From positions 1 to 31,670 of the forward strand of contig JAJXZK010000097.1 of NCBI GenBank assembly GCA_021780095.1: a stretch of DNA of 31,670 nt, written 5' to 3'. The stretch is from Acidobacteriota bacterium. GTDB lineage: Bacteria; Acidobacteriota; Terriglobia; Terriglobales; Acidobacteriaceae. Positions 24,962 to 31,670 of this stretch are shown here, piece by piece. Within the stretch, counting starts at the first letter, position 1. Each line of letters starts with the position of its first letter. The notes under the pieces were generated by a model, which made no database searches, had not been told where the DNA came from, and saw nothing but the letters and a program-made list of their open reading frames with translations. The position numbers and the translations under genes are program-made.

Positions 24962-26590
24962 GTGAATTCCCTGTTCCATACACGGCACTCGACACGGCGG
25001 GGCGCGACCGTTCTCGCATTTGCTGTCCTCCTCTGGGGACGTTCTGTTCGCCTGCATGCTCAGACCCCGGCTCCAAATGTAAAAATTGGCGCCGGAACCC
25101 TTCAGGGTGTCTGGGTTGCCGATGCCCCTCATCTGGCAGCGTTTCTTGGTATTCCATATGCTGCGCAACCGGTCGGCAATTTGCGCTGGAAGGCTCCGCA
25201 ATCGCCGACGAGCTGGACAGGAATTCGCAACGCGGCAAAGTATGGCCCCGCATGTCCGCAGACGCCGAGCCCCTGGCTACCGGAAATGTTGGGCATTCAG
25301 AAAATGCGGACGGACGAAGCCTGTCTCTACCTAAATGTGTGGAGTCCGAACTTGCATGATGCCGCGAAGCTACCCGTAATGGTATGGGTGCACGGAGGCG
25401 GAAACGTGGAAGGCTCCGCGGAATGGCCGCCGTTGGGTTCAACCTTGGCTCGCGAAGGTGTGGTTGTTGTCAGCCTGAATTATCGTTTGGGAGTGTTTGG
25501 ATTTTTCGCATACCCCACCCTGGCCAAGGAATCGCCACATCATGTTTCAGGAAACTACGGCCATTTGGATCAGGTAGAAGCGCTGCGCTGGGTCAAGCGA
25601 AATATCAGCCGCTTTGGGGGCGATCCCAACAATGTCACCGTGTTCGGCGCTTCCTCGGGCGCATTAGATATTTGTAACCTGATGGCCTCTCCAATTGCCG
25701 CTGGTTTATTTCAGCGAGCCATTATGCAAAGCGGCGTCTGTGTGGATTCGGTGTACCCAGTGACGCGGCAGGCGGAGGCAAACGGAGAATTGCTCGCGAA
25801 AGATTTAGGAATACAGCCCGGTCCAGGATCTCTGGCGGCGCTGCGCGCGTTGCCCGCAGAGAAGCTTCTTCTGACAGCGGCAAAGGACGACCGAGTCGAT
25901 CTCGAGCCGCTTGTTGACGGCTGGTTCTTTCCGGAGCAACCTGCAGCTGCATTTGCAAATGGCAGGCAGGCGAAAATTCCAGTGGCAGTCGGCAGCAATG
26001 ATGATGAAGTGTCGATCTTTGCCAGCCCACTGGTCGGCGGAAAATCCAATCGACCCAGAACGGTTGAGCAATATCGAGAATGGCTCGGTCGAGAGTTCGG
26101 CCCGATGGCGGACAAGGTGTTCGCGCAGTATCCGGCAAGCGCGGATAAGGATGTTCCTGCCGTGTTCCAAACCATGGATACGGATTTCGACTTCGGCTTC
26201 GGCGCGCGCTTGCTGGCCATTGAAATGGCTGAAACTCATCAGCCAGCGTATCTCTATCACTTTACCTATGTCGGAGCCAAAGAGTTTGCTTCGCTCGGGG
26301 CATTCCACAGTGAAGAAAGCATGTTCCTGAGTAAAAAGTATTGGACGACCTGGACCCACCGTCCTTACGACAAGACGCTTTCAAATGCCATCATCGGATA
26401 TTGGGTGCAGTTTGCAAAAACAGGCAATCCCAACAATTCAGCCTTGCCAAGATGGCCGAATTATCAAGTAAAGACTGATCTGTGCCAGGAACTGGGTCGG
26501 CGGATTGGAGCCGAGCCAGTGCCACGCGCCGAGCGGTTCGAAGTTTTTCAACAATTCCTGAACTCTCGCCTTGCAAAATCGCGGGACTAG
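24962..26590 (+). CDS. Secreted type-B carboxylesterase
   Basis: The start is GTG 24962 with GGAG at 24954-24957, and it yields a signal peptide ending 'RLHAQ' (residue 34). The 542-residue product has the type-B carboxylesterase plan: 'LGIPYAAQPVGNLRWKAPQ' near the N-terminus, the oxyanion loop 'VWVHGGGNVEGS', 'NYRLGVFGFFA', and a triad of Ser231 in FGASSGALD, Glu349 in GSNDDEVSIF, and His449 in GAFHSEESMF. It hydrolyses carboxylic esters outside the cytoplasm; the substrate is unknown. The nucleophile elbow is GASSG instead of the usual GESAGG, and the 'EDCLYLNV' box reads 'EACLYLNV'. It is divergent from the NlpC/P60 gene. Confidence 0.9.
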   Translation: MNSLFHTRHSTRRGATVLAFAVLLWGRSVRLHAQTPAPNVKIGAGTLQGVWVADAPHLAAFLGIPYAAQPVGNLRWKAPQSPTSWTGIRNAAKYGPACPQTPSPWLPEMLGIQKMRTDEACLYLNVWSPNLHDAAKLPVMVWVHGGGNVEGSAEWPPLGSTLAREGVVVVSLNYRLGVFGFFAYPTLAKESPHHVSGNYGHLDQVEALRWVKRNISRFGGDPNNVTVFGASSGALDICNLMASPIAAGLFQRAIMQSGVCVDSVYPVTRQAEANGELLAKDLGIQPGPGSLAALRALPAEKLLLTAAKDDRVDLEPLVDGWFFPEQPAAAFANGRQAKIPVAVGSNDDEVSIFASPLVGGKSNRPRTVEQYREWLGREFGPMADKVFAQYPASADKDVPAVFQTMDTDFDFGFGARLLAIEMAETHQPAYLYHFTYVGAKEFASLGAFHSEESMFLSKKYWTTWTHRPYDKTLSNAIIGYWVQFAKTGNPNNSALPRWPNYQVKTDLCQELGRRIGAEPVPRAERFEVFQQFLNSRLAKSRD

Positions 26591-26628
26591 TCTTTTCTCC
26601 TCGACGACGACTGTTCGCCGGCGTCGGT

Positions 26629-28182
26629 CTAAGTCAAGACTTCCTTTGTCCTTCGTGACGATTGTCCCCAGCGCGTCCGCGAGAGCAGAAGACTGGATAA
26701 ATATCCAACGCTGACGGTAATCGCGGTGCCGATCACCACATACCAGGTCCAGGCGACCCTGGGCAATACGGCGTTCAAGCCGGCGAAGTGAACTGCAATA
26801 GGAGCCGGCTGAAGCCAAAGAACAATATTCACTCCCAGACCGGCGATCATCCCCACAATAGTTCCGGCTTCATTGGCGCGGCGCGTAAGCGTGCCTAGCA
26901 GAAACACTCCCAGCAGCGACCCATAGGCAACCGACGCAATTGACAGTCCGACTTCCACCACGTGTTTACTCCCACGCGATATGAATGCGAGACCACAGAG
27001 CGCGACCGCCCAAAACAAGGTAGCAACGCGCGAGATATTGGAGCGTTCCCGGGCTGCGGCGTTCGGATGAAGCTTCATATAAAAATCGACAACGGTTGTG
27101 GAAGAAAGCGAATTCAGTGCCGCGCTTAAATTGGACATGGCTGCGGCCAGCACGGCCGCGATGATCAGTCCCGAAATGCCTGCAGGCATGTGATCGACGA
27201 TAAACGCTGGGAATATCCGGTCCGCGCTGGGAAACGTCTGTCCCGGAGCGACGCGTGTGTAATACACATAAAGCCCAGCACCCACGCAAAGAAAAAGCAA
27301 AAACTGCAATGCGACGATAACCCAACTGGACAAAAGAGCGAGCCGCGATTCGCGCAGGCTTCTAGCTGCCAGCAGGCGCTGAACCATTAGTTGATCGGTG
27401 CCATGGCTCGCCATGGTCAGAAAACATCCGCCGATCAGGCCCGTCCAGAAGGTATATGTCGTTGTCAGATTCAACGCAAAGTGAAAGACGGTAAACTTCC
27501 CTGCCGCGTGCGCTGCCTCGTGGATCAGCCTCCAGCCGCCAGGAACCTGATGACCCAGTGCCCACAGAGCAGCAATGCTGCCTCCGATATAAATAAACAT
27601 CTGCATCACGTCAGTCCAGATGACAGCCGCCATACCGCCTTTGATCGTGTACAGCAGGGTCAACACGGTAATGATGACGATCGAAGGGATGTCCCCGGTA
27701 CCGATCGCAATGCCGATCAGAATCGAGATAGCAAACAGGCGCACGCCTTCCGCAGCGGCGCGAGTCAGAAGAAATACAGTTGCCGTGAGTTTATGCAGCC
27801 TGGGGCCGAATCGTCGATCGATCAGTTGATAGGCGGTGAGCATTTCTCCATGGAAATAGGCAGGTAGAAACAGCACGCAGAGCACAACACGAGCAATCAG
27901 ATATCCCACGACCAACTGCAAAAATCCAAAATCGCCGGTGAAGGCCAGCCCAGGGATACTGATGATCGTCAGCGTACTGGTTTCAGCCGCGACCATGGAG
28001 AGAGAGATGGCCCACCATGGGATGGTGCGTTCCGCCAGAAAATAGCTGCGGAGGGAGTCTTCCTTGCTGCGAAAGTGCAGACCGAAGAGAGTGATGCCCG
28101 CCAGATAAAGAATAACGATCAGAAGATCGATGGCGCGGATATGTGCCGGGGCGATAAGGTCAAGATAAGCGATAGGATGCAT
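26629..28182 (-). CDS. Sodium:solute symporter (SSS family)
   Basis: The 517-residue product is about 13 hydrophobic helices. It shows the SSS features 'AAETSTLTIISIPGLAF' in the second helix, 'YTIKGGMAAVIWTDVMQ', 'HGTDQLMVQRLLAARS', and 'LSAALNSLSSTTVVDFY'. SSS transporters use the inward Na+ gradient to take up solutes such as amino acids, sugars, carboxylates or peptidoglycan-derived sugars. The substrate cannot be read from the sequence. AGGA lies 10 bases before ATG 28182. It converges on the esterase with only 38 bp between stop codons and diverges from the M61 gene, so it could import products of the neighbouring hydrolases; that is inference. Confidence 0.9.
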   Translation of the reverse strand: MHPIAYLDLIAPAHIRAIDLLIVILYLAGITLFGLHFRSKEDSLRSYFLAERTIPWWAISLSMVAAETSTLTIISIPGLAFTGDFGFLQLVVGYLIARVVLCVLFLPAYFHGEMLTAYQLIDRRFGPRLHKLTATVFLLTRAAAEGVRLFAISILIGIAIGTGDIPSIVIITVLTLLYTIKGGMAAVIWTDVMQMFIYIGGSIAALWALGHQVPGGWRLIHEAAHAAGKFTVFHFALNLTTTYTFWTGLIGGCFLTMASHGTDQLMVQRLLAARSLRESRLALLSSWVIVALQFLLFLCVGAGLYVYYTRVAPGQTFPSADRIFPAFIVDHMPAGISGLIIAAVLAAAMSNLSAALNSLSSTTVVDFYMKLHPNAAARERSNISRVATLFWAVALCGLAFISRGSKHVVEVGLSIASVAYGSLLGVFLLGTLTRRANEAGTIVGMIAGLGVNIVLWLQPAPIAVHFAGLNAVLPRVAWTWYVVIGTAITVSVGYLSSLLLSRTRWGQSSRRTKEVLT

Positions 28183-28286
28183 CCCTCAGAAATCCTACGA
28201 TATGCCGACTCAAAATCAGCAGTGAAATTCCCGCCCGCGGTGAATCGCATTGCCAGATTTGCTACCGTCTGGACGCGGCCTTGTCA

Positions 28287-28318
28287 GCGGCGACGTAGAC
28301 GCCGCCTCGCTTGCGGCG
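28287..28318. promoter_or_regulatory. Three-element alternating G/C dyad in a divergent intergenic region
   Basis: GCGGCG (28287-28292), CGCCGC (28300-28305) and GCGGCG (28313-28318) are separated by exactly 7 bases each. The middle arm can pair with either outer arm, giving two equal and mutually exclusive 6-bp hairpins, or two overlapping operator half-site pairs. It ends just before a candidate -35 box. Confidence 0.45.
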
Positions 28319-28319
28319 A

Positions 28320-28349
28320 TTGAACGCTCAGTCCACCAACAATTACACT
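28320..28349 (+). promoter_or_regulatory. Candidate promoter giving a near-leaderless M61 transcript
   Basis: TTGAAC (28320-28325) and TACACT (28344-28349) are 18 bp apart and each matches 4 of 6 consensus bases. The expected start lies at about 28356-28357, at the A of ATG 28357. No Shine-Dalgarno precedes this ATG, in agreement with a leaderless message. Confidence 0.35.
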
Positions 28350-28356
28350 CGATCCC

Positions 28357-30333
28357 ATGATGCGTTTCTTCTGCGTTGTCCTGTTTTCTTCTGCCGCCTT
28401 CACCGGCTGTGCACTGGCACAAACAAAGCAGCAACCACAACCACAGCCCGTGCCGATGCCGCCGCCAATTGTGGCACCGGTGGATAAGCCATACGTTGGC
28501 TCGATCAAGTTAACGCTGGACCTTACCAACATCGCGGACCGCGTGGAAAAAGTGCACGAAGAGATACCTGTGGAGCCACGCACGAAAGAGATGGTCCTGC
28601 TCTATCCAGAGTGGCTGCCGGGCGACCATGAACCGGCAGGCCCCATTGAGAGCCTAGGAGGCATCGTAACCACGGTGGACGGCAAGCGCGTGCAATGGGT
28701 GCGCGATCGGGTAAACGTCTATGCATTTCACGTGCCGCTCACCGCAGGCGCAAAGACAGTGGGACTCGACTTCAAGTACCTTTCTCCGATCAAACCAGGC
28801 ACGGGCCGCATTGAAATCTCCGATGCCATCGTGGACCTTGAATGGAATGAAGTTGTGATGTACCCGGCGGGATATTTTTCGCGTGATGTTCCAGTCGATA
28901 CCACCTTGAAGCTGCCGAGTGGATGGAAATACGCCACTGCTCTGGAAACGGCGTCTGATCAGGGCGAAACCATCCAGTTCCAGCAAACCACGCTCAACAC
29001 CCTCGTCGATTCGCCGCTTTATGCTGGCCTGTACTTCAAAAGGGTTGACTTGTCCCCGACCTCGACCGACACGGTACATCTCGACCTGTTTGCGGATACA
29101 GCGGACGACCTGAAGATGACTCCGGAGGAGTTGGAGGAGCATAAGAAGTTGGCCTCGGAAGCTGACAAGCTGTATGGATCGCACCATTACAAGCACTACG
29201 ATTTTTTATTGTTAATGAGCAACAGGGTTGGAGGAGTGGGACTGGAGCACCACCAATCCAGCGAGGACGGCCAGCCCGCGAATTACCTGACCGATTGGCC
29301 GAATGGCGTCCTGGAGCGTGATCTGCTGGGGCATGAATACACGCACTCCTGGAACGGAAAATTTCGCAGGCCAGCGGACCTGTGGACTCCAAATTTCAAC
29401 GTGCCCATGCGCGATGATCTGCTGTGGGTCTACGAAGGGATGACGGAATACTGGGGCAACGTGCTGACCGCACGGGCCGGCATGCGCACGCCGGAGCAAA
29501 CGCGGGACTTTTTCGCGCGCCTCGCCGCGAACTATGCGATTAGCCCCGGTCGCGACTGGCGTCCGCTGGTTGACACAACCAACCAGCCCATCATCTCGCA
29601 GCGTCGTCCGGTTAGCTGGGTAAGTTATCAGCGCCCGGAAGATTACTACATGGAAGGAGCGCTGATCTGGCTGGACGCCGATACTAAGATTCGCGAACTG
29701 ACCGACGACAAGAAATCGCTGGATGATTTCTGCAGGAAATTCCTTGGCGTCTATAACGGCAGCATGATCACGGACCAATACACGCTGAACAATGTGGTGA
29801 AAGACCTGAACGAAGTTGCGCCGTTCGACTGGAAATCCTTCTTCCAGGAACGTGTTTATGATCTACACGCTCCTGTGCCGATGAACGGATTCACACAAGG
29901 AGGCTACAAGCTTGTCTATACGGACAAGCCCACGGAATGGCTCTCAAAAGAGTTGGAAAAGCTGGGCTATGCGGATTTCTCTACGTCTCTCGGTTTCTCC
30001 GTGGGCTCCCGCCGCGGACATGGAGCAGCCGGCATGATCGCCAATGTCTGGTGGGGTAGTCCGGCATTTAAAGCCGGTGTCACTCCGAACATGGAACTCG
30101 TGTCGATAAACGGTACCGCGTTCACTCCAAAAGTGCTGACGGAGGCGATCCTTACAGCTGAGGGAGACAAGAAGCCGTTGCAGTTGCAATTCCGGGAAGG
30201 CAAGCAGTTTAAGAGCATCGACCTTCCTTATTACGGCGGCATGCGCTATCCGTCGCTGCAGCGCGTTGACGGAACACCCGATCGTCTAGACGACATATTT
30301 GCGCCGAGCAAAAGCCCGCTGCCTCCCATGTGA
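28357..30333 (+). CDS. M61-family aminopeptidase with PDZ domain
   Basis: The 658-residue product has a signal sequence with FTGC (residues 15-18), which may be a lipobox, or it may be cleaved after 'ALAQ' (22). Next come a Gln/Pro linker (23-42), the M61 N-terminal beta domain (about 45-225), and the catalytic domain with the zinc motif HEYTH (326-330) and Glu360 in 'WVYEGMTEYWG'. A C-terminal PDZ domain follows (about 550-620, 'GSPAFKAGVTPNMELVSING'). M61 enzymes are glycyl or acidic aminopeptidases, normally exported in Gram-negative bacteria. Length and domain order are normal for the family. The start ATG 28357 lacks a Shine-Dalgarno; ATG 28360 is equally possible. The role is peptide trimming outside the cytoplasm. 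Confidence 0.93.
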   Translation: MMRFFCVVLFSSAAFTGCALAQTKQQPQPQPVPMPPPIVAPVDKPYVGSIKLTLDLTNIADRVEKVHEEIPVEPRTKEMVLLYPEWLPGDHEPAGPIESLGGIVTTVDGKRVQWVRDRVNVYAFHVPLTAGAKTVGLDFKYLSPIKPGTGRIEISDAIVDLEWNEVVMYPAGYFSRDVPVDTTLKLPSGWKYATALETASDQGETIQFQQTTLNTLVDSPLYAGLYFKRVDLSPTSTDTVHLDLFADTADDLKMTPEELEEHKKLASEADKLYGSHHYKHYDFLLLMSNRVGGVGLEHHQSSEDGQPANYLTDWPNGVLERDLLGHEYTHSWNGKFRRPADLWTPNFNVPMRDDLLWVYEGMTEYWGNVLTARAGMRTPEQTRDFFARLAANYAISPGRDWRPLVDTTNQPIISQRRPVSWVSYQRPEDYYMEGALIWLDADTKIRELTDDKKSLDDFCRKFLGVYNGSMITDQYTLNNVVKDLNEVAPFDWKSFFQERVYDLHAPVPMNGFTQGGYKLVYTDKPTEWLSKELEKLGYADFSTSLGFSVGSRRGHGAAGMIANVWWGSPAFKAGVTPNMELVSINGTAFTPKVLTEAILTAEGDKKPLQLQFREGKQFKSIDLPYYGGMRYPSLQRVDGTPDRLDDIFAPSKSPLPPM

Positions 30334-30412
30334 CCGATCAGATCGGCAAGATCAGGTATGCTTCTGAGTGGCGCGGTCCGAGCGTCGCAATTGGCTTGAA
30401 ATAAATTGAAGC

Positions 30413-30426
30413 GGAGGCTGTTTTTG
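30413..30426 (+). promoter_or_regulatory. Shine-Dalgarno selecting a TTG start
   Basis: GGAGG at 30413-30417 lies 6 bases before TTG 30424. This is the best ribosome-binding site in the region, while ATG 30478 in the same frame has none. It adds 18 residues ahead of the first membrane helix. Confidence 0.65.
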
Positions 30427-31670
30427 TCATTTCCGGAGTCAGGGATTGCTAAACCGGCGACCAGCGGTTTCGTCACCATGGTCTCGTGGATCTCCGCACT
30501 GGCCGGGCTGCTGTTCGGCTACGATACCGGCGTTATCTCCGGGGCCATACTTTTCGTGCAACAAGACTTCTCTCTCACAAGGGTCCAGGAAGAGGTTGTT
30601 GTCGCTGCGGTTTTATTGGGCGCGGTAATCGGTGCGTCCTTTGGCGGCAAGCTGGCAGATCGATTCGGACGCCGCAAGATTCTCATCCAGGTCGGCATCC
30701 TCTTCATCATCGGCGCGATCGGCACGGCTTTCGCACCCACCCCGGCATGGCTGGCGATCGGACGCGTCGTGGTCGGCGTTGCCATCGGCATCGCATCATT
30801 TACAGCGCCGCTCTACATCTCTGAAGTATCGCCGGCCAGCATTCGCGGCAAACTGGTTTCTCTGAACCAACTGATGATCACGATCGGAATTGTAGTTTCC
30901 TACCTTGCCGACTACGGATTGGCGGACGCGCGTGCCTGGCGCTGGATGTTTGGCCTGGCGGCGATTCCCGCGCTGGTGCTTGTGATCGGATTGATCTTCG
31001 TTCCAGAAAGTCCACGCTGGCTGATGAGTCAGTCTCAAAATGTGAACGCGCGCAGCGTGCTCGAGCGGATTCGCGAAACGACCGACGTAGGTACTGAGCT
31101 GGCTGACATTGAGGCGGACTTGAAATTGCAAGAGGGCGGCTGGCGCGAACTGCTGACCGTTTCCATGCGACGCCCACTGATCGTAGGCATTGGGCTGGCG
31201 ATTTTTCAGCAGTTCACTGGCATCAACACCGTGCTGTACTATGCGCCCACCATTTTTCAGTTTGCGGGGCTACACTCCGCTTCCGCTGCAATTCTGGCCA
31301 CTGTGGGAGTCGGGGTCGTCATGGTGCTGTTGACTGTGGTCGCGTTGCGGTTAATCGATCGAGTTGGGCGTCGACCGCTGCTGCTCTACGGCATTTTCGG
31401 GATGATCGTCAGTCTGAGCGTACTTGGCTTCTCGTTCTTGTCTGCCACGTTGTCGAATATCGTTGCCTGGGTCGCGATGATCAGCCTGCCCGTCTATGTC
31501 GCTTGTTTTGCGATCAGCCTCGGACCTGTCTTCTGGCTATTGATCTCAGAAATTTATCCGCTAAAGATTCGCGGGCGTGCGATGAGTATCGCTACGGTCA
31601 CCAATTGGGGTTCAAACCTGCTGGTGGCGCTCACGTTTCTAAGCTTGCTGCATTCTCTGGGCCGCGCGTG
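30424..31670 (+). CDS. Sugar-porter MFS transporter (3' end outside window)
   Basis: 415 codons are visible and the frame is open at the right edge; full-length members have about 460-480 residues. Hallmarks of the sugar porter family (GalP/AraE/XylE) are present in order: 'GLLFGYDTGVISGA' in the first helix, 'DRFGRRK' in the 2-3 loop, 'YISEVSPASIRG', 'VPESPRWL' after helix 6, 'FQQFTGINTVLYYAP' in helix 7 with the sugar-binding Gln-Gln and Asn, and 'DRVGRRPLL' in the 8-9 loop. It imports a hexose or pentose with H+ across the inner membrane; the exact sugar cannot be told. The start is TTG 30424 (see its Shine-Dalgarno). It is 90 bases after the M61 gene and may share its transcript. Confidence 0.92.
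   Translation, partial: MSFPESGIAKPATSGFVTMVSWISALAGLLFGYDTGVISGAILFVQQDFSLTRVQEEVVVAAVLLGAVIGASFGGKLADRFGRRKILIQVGILFIIGAIGTAFAPTPAWLAIGRVVVGVAIGIASFTAPLYISEVSPASIRGKLVSLNQLMITIGIVVSYLADYGLADARAWRWMFGLAAIPALVLVIGLIFVPESPRWLMSQSQNVNARSVLERIRETTDVGTELADIEADLKLQEGGWRELLTVSMRRPLIVGIGLAIFQQFTGINTVLYYAPTIFQFAGLHSASAAILATVGVGVVMVLLTVVALRLIDRVGRRPLLLYGIFGMIVSLSVLGFSFLSATLSNIVAWVAMISLPVYVACFAISLGPVFWLLISEIYPLKIRGRAMSIATVTNWGSNLLVALTFLSLLHSLGRA

Noticed and set aside
30334..30346. CCGAT/ATCGG hairpin after the M61 gene
   Set aside because: It has only a 5-bp stem with a 3-base loop and no T-run, too weak to call a terminator.

Overview
The window looks like chromosomal DNA of an acidobacterium, most likely a Terriglobia-type organism. 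The evidence is a moderate G+C content, a von Willebrand A protein of the type first described as 'VWFA-related Acidobacterial', a TonB with the acidobacterial 'LFPEKLPPLEL' cytoplasmic segment and a Gly-rich periplasmic linker, and a very high share of secreted proteins with Ala/Thr/Ser-rich repeats. I see no rRNA, tRNA, insertion sequence, prophage or CRISPR array. Eighteen further signals and intergenic stretches are described below. The genome assignment is inference from protein families, not from a marker gene.

Left part (1-9406, + strand). A TPR plus outer-membrane-barrel protein, cut by the left edge and resembling exopolysaccharide exporters such as NfrA/BcsC/PgaA, is followed directly by a GT4 glycosyltransferase whose Shine-Dalgarno overlaps the exporter's stop codon. 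Next comes a large lipoprotein with ten tandem Ig-like repeats ahead of a phospholipase C/acid phosphatase-type phosphoesterase domain. Together this reads as a surface-polysaccharide and envelope block.

Middle part (9455-17856). A CPA2-type cation/proton antiporter converges on a second, smaller phosphoesterase lipoprotein with three Ig-like repeats and substitutions at likely active-site positions. Behind it lies a secreted protein of three DUF5666-like modules. A divergent promoter region separates this from a + strand run of three genes: a secreted triplicated TPR protein, an uncharacterised nucleotidyltransferase, and a TonB whose ribosome-binding site appears to sit behind a small hairpin.

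Right part (18115-31670). A VWA-domain protein with a large unrecognised N-terminal half is followed by a minus-strand set that looks like murein-peptide salvage: an NlpC/P60 endopeptidase (YkfC-like), a Tat-exported dipeptide epimerase (YkfB-like) overlapping it by four bases, and an S9 oligopeptidase. Around them are a divergent type-B carboxylesterase, a sodium/solute symporter, an M61 aminopeptidase with a PDZ domain, and a sugar-porter MFS protein cut by the right edge that starts at TTG. The right half therefore looks like an extracytoplasmic peptide and nutrient scavenging region. I found no clear defence or mobile system; the most unusual items are the TPR/nucleotidyltransferase/TonB run, the VWA fusion, the altered phosphoesterase and several RNA/DNA dyads.
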